Source: Bacillota bacterium
Lineage (GTDB): Bacteria; Bacillota; Clostridia; Lachnospirales; Lachnospiraceae
Reading direction: 5' to 3'
NCBI GenBank assembly: GCA_023419655.1
Contig: JAEZXP010000243.1
Location: 1 to 31,124, forward strand
DNA length: 31,124 nucleotides
Shown: piece by piece, positions 1-8,379 of the stretch
Numbering within the stretch: the stretch's first letter is position 1
Layout of the letters: every line of letters starts with the position of its first letter
Position numbers and translations under genes: made by a program
The notes under the pieces: model-generated
Told to the model about the DNA's origin: nothing
Databases searched by the model: none
The model's input: the letters and a program-made list of their open reading frames with translations, nothing else

Positions 1-1
1 A

Positions 2-244
2 ACCAAGATTACCACCAATGTTAAGGTTCTGCAGATTAAAGACAGTCAGATTGAATTAAGCAAGGGCGACAACTTTACTTTGGATATACTCGGAACCAAT
101 AGCACCATCAGCTGGAGCTCTACAAGAAAGTCGGTGGCTACCGTATCCCAGGACGGTGTTGTAACGGCACAGGGCTCAGGGAATGCAAAGATAATTGCAG
201 AGGTTGACGGTATTCAGGTCAGATGTATTGTCACCGTTAAATAA
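2..244 (+). CDS. C-terminal fragment of a Big2 (bacterial Ig-like) surface protein
   Basis: The window opens inside a gene. The frame starting at base 2 is open for 80 codons and stops with TAA at 242-244. The residues fit a bacterial Ig-like group 2 domain: a segment LSKGDNFTLDI, then ISWSSTRKSVATVSQDGVVTA, then GSGNAKIIAEVDG and a final hydrophobic strand VRCIVTVK. Trp-Ser-Ser followed by a VATV..DG.VTA strand is the Big2 hallmark. Such domains sit in tandem in exported adhesins or wall-bound enzymes, so this is probably the last repeat of a secreted protein. The catalytic or anchoring part lies left of the window, so no function can be given. No sortase motif is seen at the C-terminus. Confidence 0.8.
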   Translation, partial: TKITTNVKVLQIKDSQIELSKGDNFTLDILGTNSTISWSSTRKSVATVSQDGVVTAQGSGNAKIIAEVDGIQVRCIVTVK

Positions 245-308
245 TTAAAACTGTTCAATATCGATTGAAAATAATTATTACATTTACCAATACAGACTGT
301 TACAAAAA

Positions 309-355
309 GACACAGGGTGCATGGCGGTTATACCGATGTACCCTGTGTCTTTTTT
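309..355. terminator. Bidirectional Rho-independent terminator
   Basis: A 10-bp perfect stem, GACACAGGGT (309-318) with ACCCTGTGTC (340-349), has a 21-nt loop. It is followed on the plus strand by six T (350-355) and preceded by five A (304-308), so it has a U-tract in both directions. It lies between two converging genes, the Big2 gene (+) and the symporter gene (-). Confidence 0.85.
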
Positions 356-381
356 CTATTACCGGATTTATATCGTCAAAA

Positions 382-1644
382 TCATTTATCCTTCTTACTG
401 CCTAAAAGCCAGTTCTTGCCGTCTACAAATCTTGCTACCAGCATGGCGCATACTGTATTGCCTGATGAATTCAGCAGTGTGGCAGGCGCATCTATAATCG
501 TGCTGATAACTGCAATTACCGGTAATGCGGCGGGCGGAAAACCGTATATACTAAGAATGAGCATCTCTCCTATCATTCCGCCTCCGGGGATGGCTCCCAT
601 AACTGCCCCTACCAGTAAGCTTACCGCCAGGATGGATAAGAACATGGCGATATTATCAAAGTCCTTTCCAAAGATTCCGAATAGAAATACAACCTTTAAC
701 ACGCCCCCGATTACAGAACCGTCCTTATGGGTATTGACCCCCAAGGGAATAACCGTTTCTGCAATATCGTCCGGAATTCCTATCTTCTTTGCAGCTTCAA
801 GATTAACCGGGATTGAAGCGGCACTGGAGCAGGTAGCCAATGCTGTTACCGCCGGTGCGATGGCATTCTTCCAAAAGGCCTTTACTCCGGCCATTCCTGC
901 CGATATATAGGCATATAGACTAAAGAATACAAAATAATAGATAATCGACAAGCCCAGATACAGCAAAAATACCTTAAGGTATCCTTCCAGAATCTGCGTT
1001 CCCAGCTGACCGATAATTGAAGCAAAATAACATGCCAGACCGATAGGAGCATAATACATGATTATCTTAATCATCTTCATCATGACGGCAGAGCTGGCAT
1101 TCATAAAATCCTTTACAGCCTTTGCCTTATCTCCCGCCATCGCAATAGCAATTCCGCATATTACGGATATAACAATCAGCTGAAGCATATTGCTTTTAGA
1201 AAACAGCTCAAAGAAATCACCGACGGTAACCGTCTTTACAAGCTGCCAGGGCAAAGAAAGATTCTTGGCCTCCTCACTGATTTCTGCACCGGTGTCCTGT
1301 AAGATGGATTGAACCGCCTGTTCATCCATTCCTTTCGTAGGATTAATCACATATACACTGGCAATGGATATCACTGCTGATATCACCGCAGTAATGGCAA
1401 AGACAAGGGCTATATTTAACATGATTTTGCCGAGCCTGCCCATGCCTCCCATATTTGCTATGGAAGAAGTTACACTGAAGAACACAAGAGGTACGATTAG
1501 CGTAAATATCAGGTTAAGAAAGATTTGTCCCAAAGGCTCCAGCACCCTTGCATCAGGGCCCATTATAACCCCCACAATACCGCCTGCTAAGATGGATAAC
1601 AGTAAAATCAAAGGTGTAGCATAGCTCTTAATAAACGTCTTCAT
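382..1644 (-). CDS. Dicarboxylate/amino acid:cation symporter (DAACS, SLC1 type)
   Basis: A 420-residue inner-membrane secondary transporter that takes up acidic or small neutral amino acids or C4-dicarboxylates with Na+ or H+. Family marks are the serine-rich hairpin ATCSSAASIPVNLE (about 270-283), the site corresponding to the NMDGT motif, here NTHKDGS (304-310), and the substrate-site stretch DAPATLLNSSGNTV (385-398). Hydrophobic segments run through the whole length and size is normal for the family. The start is supported by AGGAGGGG just upstream. The divergent AraC gene is its probable regulator, by position only. The NMDGT region is altered (THKDG), which makes the exact substrate and coupling ion uncertain; SstT-like serine/threonine transport is an alternative. 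Confidence 0.88.
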   Translation of the reverse strand: MKTFIKSYATPLILLLSILAGGIVGVIMGPDARVLEPLGQIFLNLIFTLIVPLVFFSVTSSIANMGGMGRLGKIMLNIALVFAITAVISAVISIASVYVINPTKGMDEQAVQSILQDTGAEISEEAKNLSLPWQLVKTVTVGDFFELFSKSNMLQLIVISVICGIAIAMAGDKAKAVKDFMNASSAVMMKMIKIIMYYAPIGLACYFASIIGQLGTQILEGYLKVFLLYLGLSIIYYFVFFSLYAYISAGMAGVKAFWKNAIAPAVTALATCSSAASIPVNLEAAKKIGIPDDIAETVIPLGVNTHKDGSVIGGVLKVVFLFGIFGKDFDNIAMFLSILAVSLLVGAVMGAIPGGGMIGEMLILSIYGFPPAALPVIAVISTIIDAPATLLNSSGNTVCAMLVARFVDGKNWLLGSKKDK

Positions 1645-1711
1645 AACAATCCCCTCCTAAAAATATTATAACTTTACTATCATTATACTCGCACTATTTA
1701 CTCTTTTTATT

Positions 1712-1743
1712 GCATTATATGTTATATATATTGCAAATAATGC
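1712..1743. promoter_or_regulatory. Inverted repeat in the symporter/AraC divergent promoter region
   Basis: GCATTAT (1712-1718) and ATAATGC (1737-1743) form 7-bp inverted arms about two helical turns apart, inside a very AT-rich intergenic region. Minus-strand TATAAT sequences occur at 1682-1687 and 1665-1670, but no good -35 is seen. The position fits an operator for the adjacent AraC regulator. The assignment is inference. Confidence 0.3.
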
Positions 1744-1804
1744 TTTTTTTAGATAGACTATATTTATGAATAAAATAGCAGGTTTCATCGTGGAGGATAT
1801 TTCA

Positions 1805-2686
1805 ATGGAGTATTATGAAGCAGAGGAAATGAAAAGAGGTTACCTGAATGAGGACTTTCTATTCTTTAAGCTAAAGGACCAGAAAAAAAACGAATTCGAG
1901 TTCCACTACCATGATTTTAATAAAATAATTATCTTTTTGTCCGGCAATGTTACCTATGTTATCGAGGGTAAATCCTATACGCTAAAGCCATGGGATATAT
2001 TACTTGTAGGAAGAAACGATATTCATCAGCCTATTATAAGCCCGAATATCCCTTACGAGCGAATCATACTCTGGTTAAATCCCCATTTTCTTGATGCACA
2101 TAATCGGAACAACTGTGACCTTCAAAACTGCTTTACCTTAGCCACAGAAAGAAAAATGAATATGATTCGTCCGGGTAAAACGGATATTCCTTTATTAAAG
2201 CAGACGCTGGACGATTTGGAGGAAGCTGCAAAGGACATCTCATTCGGATATGACATTTTAAGAAATTCACTCTTTATCCAATTGATGGTTAAAATCAACC
2301 GGCTTTTCTTTGGCATGGATATCAAAAAAAAGCTGGAGGATGTCCGGTATGATTCAAGAATTGAGGATATCCTGACCTATATCAACAATAACCTTGAGCA
2401 TGATTTATCCATCGACTCAATCTCAAATCGATTCTACCTGAACAAATATTACCTGATGCATTTGTTCAAACAGGAAACTGGATATACCCTCTACAGCTAT
2501 ATCCAGAAAAAAAGAATTATTAAGGCTTCCGACTACATTAAAAGCGGTATGCAGGCCGGGGATGTATGCTCCCGGTGCGGATTTGGAGATTATTCCACCT
2601 TTGTTCGAAGCTTCAAGAAGGAGTTTAAGCTTTCTCCCAAGCAATATCATAAGGCTTATGCTGCGGTACAGGGACCGCATACATAA
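1805..2686 (+). CDS. AraC-family transcriptional regulator (N-terminal cupin, C-terminal HTH)
   Basis: A 293-residue DNA-binding regulator. The N-terminal half is a cupin-like sensing domain (FHYHD with two His near residues 34-36, followed by a beta-rich stretch with a conserved W-D-I-L-L-V segment). The C-terminal 100 residues hold two helix-turn-helix motifs: LSIDSISNRFYLNKYYLMHLF and the second ending in the AraC signature FGDYSTFVRSFKKEFKLSPKQY. The ATG at 1805 is chosen because GGAGG (1792-1796) lies 8 nt upstream; the longer frame from ATG 1766 would place that ribosome site inside the gene. It diverges from the symporter gene, which it may control. The ligand is unknown. Confidence 0.88.
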   Translation: MEYYEAEEMKRGYLNEDFLFFKLKDQKKNEFEFHYHDFNKIIIFLSGNVTYVIEGKSYTLKPWDILLVGRNDIHQPIISPNIPYERIILWLNPHFLDAHNRNNCDLQNCFTLATERKMNMIRPGKTDIPLLKQTLDDLEEAAKDISFGYDILRNSLFIQLMVKINRLFFGMDIKKKLEDVRYDSRIEDILTYINNNLEHDLSIDSISNRFYLNKYYLMHLFKQETGYTLYSYIQKKRIIKASDYIKSGMQAGDVCSRCGFGDYSTFVRSFKKEFKLSPKQYHKAYAAVQGPHT

Positions 2687-2701
2687 TAGGTACCCTTTTT
2701 T
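2671..2701 (+). terminator. Probable terminator overlapping the end of the AraC gene
   Basis: GGGACC (2671-2676) pairs with GGTACCC (2689-2695) with one bulged A and a 12-nt loop, followed by six T (2696-2701). The stem begins within the last codons of the AraC gene. It is short, so moderate confidence. Confidence 0.45.
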
Positions 2702-2820
2702 AGTTTACAAGATTTTTACAGTATCTTAACGATATCTGCCTTTTTTACAGATATCTTTCATGTTATCTTAATATCATAAATAACAAGAGTTTATCATCAT
2801 ACTTGTTAAGGAGTGATAAT

Positions 2821-2964
2821 ATGACAGTTACCTTTCTATTCCTAATCGTTCTTCTGCTTTCGTTTATCGGTCTGTGTTATTATATACACACAAAAAGAAA
2901 AGGTAAGCAATTGGTGGACCAGTACCGCCCCTACCTGCTATATGGACGTATTCTTCGCAAATAA
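2821..2964 (+). CDS. Small single-pass membrane protein, 47 aa
   Basis: A short open frame, MTVTFLFLIVLLLSFIGLCY at its N-terminus, then a basic segment (HTKRKGKQ) and a tail ending in GRILRK. The first 21 residues form one strong hydrophobic helix and the rest is positively charged, so an N-out/C-in bitopic membrane peptide is likely. AAGGAG (2808-2813) lies 7 nt before the ATG, and a strong hairpin follows the stop codon. These three signs together argue for a real gene. It is not recognised as a member of any known family, and no function is proposed. It stands alone between the AraC gene and the convergent glycosyl hydrolase gene. Confidence 0.6.
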   Translation: MTVTFLFLIVLLLSFIGLCYYIHTKRKGKQLVDQYRPYLLYGRILRK

Positions 2965-2971
2965 TTATATA

Positions 2972-3007
2972 ACAACCGCCCGGCAAAATAACATGCCGGG
3001 CGGTTGT
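2972..3007. terminator. Strong hairpin between convergent genes
   Basis: A 14-bp perfect stem, ACAACCGCCCGGCA (2972-2985) with TGCCGGGCGGTTGT (2994-3007), has an 8-nt loop. It lies between the small membrane protein gene (+) and the GHL10 gene (-). Flanks are AT-rich without a clean U-tract, so it is a probable bidirectional terminator of moderate quality. Confidence 0.6.
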
Positions 3008-3046
3008 CTATATTAATATTTGTTAGGAGGCAAGTGTTAAAAAATC

Positions 3047-4297
3047 TTACGGTATAACCTTAAGAAGGTTGTCAACTCCCTTTTTTGTAGCTTTCCTATA
3101 GAAAAAATCATGCCTGAAATAAATGTATCCGTCTACCTGCCCTGTTTTTCGGCCATATTCTATCTGCTTACGCAGAATGTTCGAATCATCCTTCCAATCC
3201 GGTTCTTCATTGGAGCCGGATTTGTATACTGCAATTCCCACATATACCTTAACATCCTGATTCGTACGCAGTTTTAACCACCTCTCCAGGGTCTTGTCAT
3301 ATGGGAATTTTGAATGGCTAAAGGACCAATAAAGCTGCGGAGCAATATAATCAACATATCCGGGCTTTGACAGCCATGTCTCTATATCGCAATAATAACG
3401 GTCATCCATTACAAGATAATCCAAAAATCCTCCCGGGCTAATGCCAAACACAATATCATCCCCGGCAGCCTTAACTACCTTGTATACTTTTTTGAATAAC
3501 CGATTGACATAATCACGGCGCCAGTCCTGGATACGAAGTGGCTTTATTTTGTCCCGCTTATATTCTTCATAATAGGCCTTATATTCCGGATAATCAAAAT
3601 TCTTTGCATAATTTGTACCCAGCGTCGGATAAAAATAATCATCAAAATGAATACCATCCACATCATAATTCTCAACGATTTCTTCAACCCCATTACGGAT
3701 TGATATCTGAACCCAGTCTGAGGCAGGATTGTAATATAGCGAGCCGCCATAGGCCAATACCCGTCTTTGCTGTTCTTCGAGTTCGGAAGTCATCCATTTT
3801 CTTGCCCTGTTATTCCGTGACAATGAATCCGGGTCGGTCGTTCCGCTGGAAACCCTGTAGGGGTTAATCCATGCATGAAATTGCAGATTCCTTTCATGGG
3901 CGGCTTCTATCATATATGCAAGCGGGTCAAATCCCGGGTCCTTCCCCTGGGTTCCTGATATATACTTTGACCACGGAAAATAATCCGAGGGATAAAATGC
4001 ATCTCCAAAGGGCCTGACATGAACAACAACCGCATTCATCTTAAGCGCCGCAGCCTGGTCGAACATCTCGTCTACAACAGCCTGGAAGCGGGCTTTTGTA
4101 AAGCCCGGCTTTCCGGTTAAGGGGTCCTTCAGCCTGTCATTAAACTCAAGATACGATATCCATACGGCATGGAATTCATCGTCATCCCCGGCTGCTTTGG
4201 CTCTTAAAGTCCCCAATGATATCGCAGTAATATTTATCAGCACAAGACCGATGCATACAAATCTGTACAATAATTTTATAAAATCCTGTCTTTTCAC
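3047..4297 (-). CDS. Secreted GHL10-type (family 10-like, YngK/DUF187) glycosyl hydrolase
   Basis: About 416 residues. An N-terminal signal or anchor segment (hydrophobic LLYRFVCIGLVLINITAI, then AKA at about 37) shows export. The rest is a GHL10 TIM barrel: it opens with AVWISYLEFND, then VVVHVRPFGDAFYPS, HAWINPYRVS and the acidic strand VDGIHFDDYFYP, where the catalytic acids are expected. The family is thought to cut cell-wall or other glycans. The longest frame begins at ATG 4303, but AGGAGG (4304-4309) touches that codon. GTG at 4297 lies 6 nt downstream of it and is the better start, with TTG 4300 also possible. It follows the amidase gene by about 30 nt and was probably co-transcribed, suggesting a shared role in wall remodelling. 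Confidence 0.85.
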   Translation of the reverse strand: MKRQDFIKLLYRFVCIGLVLINITAISLGTLRAKAAGDDDEFHAVWISYLEFNDRLKDPLTGKPGFTKARFQAVVDEMFDQAAALKMNAVVVHVRPFGDAFYPSDYFPWSKYISGTQGKDPGFDPLAYMIEAAHERNLQFHAWINPYRVSSGTTDPDSLSRNNRARKWMTSELEEQQRRVLAYGGSLYYNPASDWVQISIRNGVEEIVENYDVDGIHFDDYFYPTLGTNYAKNFDYPEYKAYYEEYKRDKIKPLRIQDWRRDYVNRLFKKVYKVVKAAGDDIVFGISPGGFLDYLVMDDRYYCDIETWLSKPGYVDYIAPQLYWSFSHSKFPYDKTLERWLKLRTNQDVKVYVGIAVYKSGSNEEPDWKDDSNILRKQIEYGRKTGQVDGYIYFRHDFFYRKATKKGVDNLLKVIP

Positions 4298-4327
4298 CAA
4301 CATCCTCCTTTGAGCAAACGTTAAGCA

Positions 4328-7159
4328 TTATCTGCCGGTCGGATATTTCTCAAATACCTCTAGCAACGTTTTATAGATTGTCTTAGCAGCATTATATTGG
4401 AAGGTCGAATCATTTATTCTTTTAAAATCACTGTCATTTGACATAAATGCCAGTTCAATCAAAACCGCCGGAACCGTGTTTTTATGGACAACCGTATATT
4501 TTGCAGCTCTTGTTCCGCGGTTTTTGGTATTCAGGGAAGAGGATATATTGTCTACGAATATCTTGGCAAGGGTCTGGCTGTTTAGACCGGCACTATTTTT
4601 CTTATTATTGTCATTTGAATAATAGACCTCTGTGCCGTATACCGTTTTATTCGTATTTGCATTCATATGAAGGCTGACAAATAAATCCGCTCCTATCTGC
4701 TTTGCAAAGGCAGCCCTGTCGGCTAAGGGGATAAGCACATCGGTTTCCCTGGTATAGTAAACCTTAAGCTGGGCAGGATTAGAATTAAAGAATTCCTTTC
4801 CTATCTCATATAGAATCTTAAAGTTAAAATACTTCTCGCCCATATTATTATAATGAGCACCGGGGTCCGTTCCGCCATGTCCGGCATCCAGAACGACGAT
4901 ATTCTTATAGATATCCTTCGGATTTCCAACCTTAACGTAGATAAAATTCTTATCCGCATATATTTCGTATCCTTGAATCTTTGTGGTTGATACCAAAATC
5001 TCCGTTTCATTATTCGAATTCAAAAATACCGCTGCATCTTTAATTGCCTTTGAATTAACTAAAATCGGATTCGCCTTCAAATAGGATACATGGTCTCCCG
5101 GTATCCGTATGGAAAATCTCAGCTTGTTATACTGGTCCTCATGTGTTATCTTATTGGCGCTAATCCCTGCCGGATTAGGAATTACTAATTGATAGTTATT
5201 CTTGCTGTCTGCAGGATATTCCGGAGCTACAGGAACGTCAGGCTCCCGCGGTTCCTCCGGCACCTCAGGAACAACCGGCGGTGTAAAAGGTTTTTCTCCT
5301 GATGGAAGCATTATCGTATAATTATTACCATCCTCTACAATATAATATTCGCTGTCGCTCTTTAATCCCAAGTATATCGTCGTTCTGTCAGTGGTATGGT
5401 ATATGCTGGCATAGGTTACCTTTTTCATATTGTATGTATTGATGCTCTGGTCCTCTATCGACTTCTTTGTACCGGGTATCTCAATCACGAGAAGTCCGGG
5501 CATTTGGTTTATTATAGCCTTAAGAGGGGAATTACCGGTAAGGGTAATATAATCCATATCATTGTTCGTCCCGATAACGGCTTTATTGATGGAATTATAA
5601 TAAATTGTAATATACAAAGTCTGCTTATCTGCGGATAATGACAAGTCATAGGTGAATGTATCAGATGATATGTCAAGCTCCAGCATACTGCTTGTATTCT
5701 GCGAATTATAGGCACGAATCGTATTCAGTATGCTTAGATGGCTGTTTTTAAAATAATAGGTATTCTCCACACACGTCATATTGGAGATATTGATAAGGAT
5801 TTTACCGCCTTTAATCTCTGAAGACGCCTTATTAAAAGAACTGTTTCCTCGAATCGCATAGGTCTCCGTATTTTGATATGAATCGCTGTAGTCTCTGTCA
5901 ATCAAGTAAATAAATCCGGTATCCGTCGTAACACCGCTGTCAATCGTATGTCTCTTGCTGCTTGCTCCGATTACTTCTTTTTTTGCTTCCCATTGGTATA
6001 GGACAGTACCTTTATCCCATTTCACCGCAGTATCTCCCAGCTCCGGTTCACTGTCCTTGGTTTGTTCAGAATCACCATCGGGATTTTGCTCAGGAACCGG
6101 GTCCGGAATTTCTTCCGGTTCGTTATCCGGTGTCTGCTCAGGCGTCCCTTCATCTTCCCTGGAAGTTATGATGGATGTCATGGTGTTTTTATCCCATTGA
6201 TAATCAAATCCAAGGAAGGATGCCGTAATACTGCCGGGAACCATTACATAAGAGGTTCCTTCATTATGATTCGTCACAATCATCGGAGGGGTGTCAAGAA
6301 TAATTGCTTTATCATTCAGATACGCAACGGGGCTATCCACCTTCATCTTTAAGACATTGCCATTTCTGGACAGGGTTATTGATTTATCCTTGGAATCATA
6401 TTTATAGTCCGCATTAATCTCCGTACCGGCAAATACTTTTTTTGCCCTTACCATGGCCGTGTTATTCGTGATAATGCTCGGCATTTTGCCAAGATTAATA
6501 TTCTGACCGTCAATCGTAACCTTTCCCTGTGTACCGTTATAATAAAACTTCTCCCCATCATTATATGAAAGATGCAAGGGCGGATTTTTATATTCTATGG
6601 AAACGGTACTGGTGTTTTTGTTCCATGTATAGACATAGCCCAGATTCTCGGCTACAAACCTGGAAGGAACAAGAATTTTAGTAACATCATCCTTAACATA
6701 CTTGATTTTTACCGGTGCAACCGGTGCTGTCACCGCTTTTCCATTGATATGGGCTGTCTTGCTGCCTATCTTCATAACAATGGTGGTTCCAAACTGGGAT
6801 ATCGAAATCGTCCCCGCAGCCTTATCGTATACGCAATCTGCTTTTATGGCCGACTTTGCAAAGATATCCTTATAAGACACAAGTGCTATACCATCCTGAA
6901 TCAATCCCGGCGTACTATCCACACTTATCTTCTTTCCGTTATAGGTCACCTTGACCTGCGCATCACTATACGTATACTCTTTCTTGGTTGTATAATTGTA
7001 GATTCTAACTCCTGAAGCTGCAATTACATGATTTCCATGCATGAAAATCTGAATACCCATAATAAGAATTATCAGCATTCCCCATCGCTTCATTCTCCGA
7101 TTGTTTTTTAATTTTTTTTCATTCGTACCGTACAATACCCTTCGCAGCCAACTATTCAT
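4328..7159 (-). CDS. Large N-acetylmuramoyl-L-alanine amidase with stalk and AMIN-like regions
   Basis: A 943-residue exported enzyme that cleaves the amide bond between MurNAc and the stem peptide. Order: basic N-terminus and membrane segment (about 27-48); two copper-amine-oxidase-N-type stalk domains (about 60-190 and 195-330, each ending in a FLG/NLGYxYxWDKNT-like strand); an acidic Pro/Glu-rich linker (about 335-375); AMIN-like beta regions; a second Pro-rich linker (near 640); another AMIN-like region; and an Amidase_3 domain from about 752 to the end. Zinc and catalytic residues are visible as H761 (DAGHGG), E775, H831 (SLHMN) and E902 (LIELAFMSN). Only a weak GGAAG precedes the ATG, so the start is less certain. 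The architecture suggests a wall-bound enzyme with a long reach. Confidence 0.88.
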   Translation of the reverse strand: MNSWLRRVLYGTNEKKLKNNRRMKRWGMLIILIMGIQIFMHGNHVIAASGVRIYNYTTKKEYTYSDAQVKVTYNGKKISVDSTPGLIQDGIALVSYKDIFAKSAIKADCVYDKAAGTISISQFGTTIVMKIGSKTAHINGKAVTAPVAPVKIKYVKDDVTKILVPSRFVAENLGYVYTWNKNTSTVSIEYKNPPLHLSYNDGEKFYYNGTQGKVTIDGQNINLGKMPSIITNNTAMVRAKKVFAGTEINADYKYDSKDKSITLSRNGNVLKMKVDSPVAYLNDKAIILDTPPMIVTNHNEGTSYVMVPGSITASFLGFDYQWDKNTMTSIITSREDEGTPEQTPDNEPEEIPDPVPEQNPDGDSEQTKDSEPELGDTAVKWDKGTVLYQWEAKKEVIGASSKRHTIDSGVTTDTGFIYLIDRDYSDSYQNTETYAIRGNSSFNKASSEIKGGKILINISNMTCVENTYYFKNSHLSILNTIRAYNSQNTSSMLELDISSDTFTYDLSLSADKQTLYITIYYNSINKAVIGTNNDMDYITLTGNSPLKAIINQMPGLLVIEIPGTKKSIEDQSINTYNMKKVTYASIYHTTDRTTIYLGLKSDSEYYIVEDGNNYTIMLPSGEKPFTPPVVPEVPEEPREPDVPVAPEYPADSKNNYQLVIPNPAGISANKITHEDQYNKLRFSIRIPGDHVSYLKANPILVNSKAIKDAAVFLNSNNETEILVSTTKIQGYEIYADKNFIYVKVGNPKDIYKNIVVLDAGHGGTDPGAHYNNMGEKYFNFKILYEIGKEFFNSNPAQLKVYYTRETDVLIPLADRAAFAKQIGADLFVSLHMNANTNKTVYGTEVYYSNDNNKKNSAGLNSQTLAKIFVDNISSSLNTKNRGTRAAKYTVVHKNTVPAVLIELAFMSNDSDFKRINDSTFQYNAAKTIYKTLLEVFEKYPTGR

Positions 7160-7641
7160 CTTCCGTCGTCATCTCCCTATACATCGACAAGTTTCCAGTT
7201 ACTATATTCTCATCATCGTTTCCGATTTCTTCTTTCGTATAAATGGATAGGATATCTCTTCCATGCAATTCTTATATAAGACGTTTATTACAATAGTGTT
7301 AAAAAGTGTTAAAACTGTGTCATTTATGCAATTTTACATTATATCTCTAACTTTTTTCTATAATACAAGGAATTCCTTCAAATAATTGTACCATAATATA
7401 ACACTGGTACCTTAAATTAGTAAATACTACTCATGTCGTCTGCCAAATTGACAGCGTTCTATTTTATTCTACTGAATTAGAATGCTTTTGACGGGGATTT
7501 GATATGCAGCATTGAAAATATTACATATCAAATCTTTCGTTTACTACCCGAATAGAATGTATTATTCTGTTTTCTTTCCTCTAAAAATGTGGTAAACTAT
7601 TGAATATATGAAAATTACATAACGAAAGGGTCGTCTACTAT
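7160..7641. other. Gene-free divergent intergenic region with several inverted repeats
   Basis: 482 nt between the divergent amidase and ttcA genes, strongly AT-rich, with no credible open frame. It holds the amidase promoter candidate (7273-7302), a tandem 10-mer (7295-7314), ATTCTA/TAGAAT inverted arms (7466-7483), and an 11-bp inverted repeat, GATTTGATATG (7496-7506) with CATATCAAATC (7524-7534). The 11-bp hairpin is followed by TTTCGTTT, so it could be an operator or a weak terminator. No convincing promoter for ttcA was identified. Confidence 0.5.
7273..7302 (-). promoter_or_regulatory. Candidate promoter for the amidase/GHL10 pair
   Basis: On the minus strand, TTAACA (7302-7297) is followed after 18 nt by TATATA (7278-7273), about 115 nt before the amidase start. 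The -35 lies in a perfect 10-bp tandem duplication, AGTGTTAAAA at 7295-7304 and 7305-7314 on the plus strand, which could be a regulator box. Confidence 0.4.
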
Positions 7642-8367
7642 ATGAAACTTCAAAGATTAATGGGATATGCCAGACGGGCTATTGATGATTACCAAATGAT
7701 ACAGGACGGCGATAAGATTGCTATCGGAGTGTCCGGCGGGAAGGACAGTCTTACCATGCTTTATGCCTTAAGCGGTTTGAGAAAATTTTATCCCAAAAAG
7801 TTCGAATTAGAAGCCATCACTGTAAATATGGGTTATAAGGAATCTGATTTTTCAGGTGTAGCAAGCTTATGCGAGAAATTAGATGTTCATTATACAGTTG
7901 TAGAAACAGATATCGCAGAAATTATCTTTGAGCATCGAAAAGAAAGCAACCCCTGTTCTCTCTGTGCAAAGCTAAGAAAGGGAGCATTTAATAATAAAGC
8001 AAAAGAGCTGGGCTGTAATAAAGAAGCCTATGCCCATCATTATGATGATGTAATCGAAACCATGATGATGTCCTTATTGTATGAGGGGCGTTTCTTCTGC
8101 TTCTCTCCTGTTACTTATCTTGACAGGTCGGATATCACGCTTATTCGTCCCTTACTATACATCGATGAACAGGACATCATCAACTTTAAAAATGCCTATG
8201 AGCTTCCCGTAGTAAAAAATCCATGCCCGGTGGATGGTTATACGAAGCGGGAATTCACAAAACAATTAATTAAGAATCTAGATAAGGATAGTCCGGGGCT
8301 TAGAAAAAGACTTTTTACTTCAATACAGGAAGGCAGCATCCCCGGCTGGGCACTGCCCGTAAAATAA
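7642..8367 (+). CDS. ttcA: TtcA-family tRNA 2-thiocytidine synthase (PP-loop ATPase)
   Basis: 241 residues. TtcA activates cytidine 32 of tRNAs by adenylation and inserts sulfur using an iron-sulfur cluster. Seen here: PP-loop SGGKDS (31-36) for ATP; CSLC (C105, C108) followed by AKLRKG, the TtcA form of the cluster motif; and a third Cys in NPCPVDG (C195), giving the three-Cys arrangement known for the family. AHHYDDVIET matches the conserved HHxDD segment. It is shorter than the E. coli protein (about 310), mostly at the N-terminus. AAAGG lies about 12 nt before the ATG, a long spacer. The recombinase gene follows after 12 nt, so the two are probably co-transcribed. Another tRNA thiolase role within the family cannot be excluded. 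Confidence 0.82.
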   Translation: MKLQRLMGYARRAIDDYQMIQDGDKIAIGVSGGKDSLTMLYALSGLRKFYPKKFELEAITVNMGYKESDFSGVASLCEKLDVHYTVVETDIAEIIFEHRKESNPCSLCAKLRKGAFNNKAKELGCNKEAYAHHYDDVIETMMMSLLYEGRFFCFSPVTYLDRSDITLIRPLLYIDEQDIINFKNAYELPVVKNPCPVDGYTKREFTKQLIKNLDKDSPGLRKRLFTSIQEGSIPGWALPVK

Positions 8368-8379
8368 AGGAGATTTATT

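Noticed and set aside
317..910. 197-codon plus-strand frame opposite the symporter gene
   Set aside because: It starts inside the terminator and is antisense to a well-supported transporter gene; it has no ribosome site or recognisable domain.
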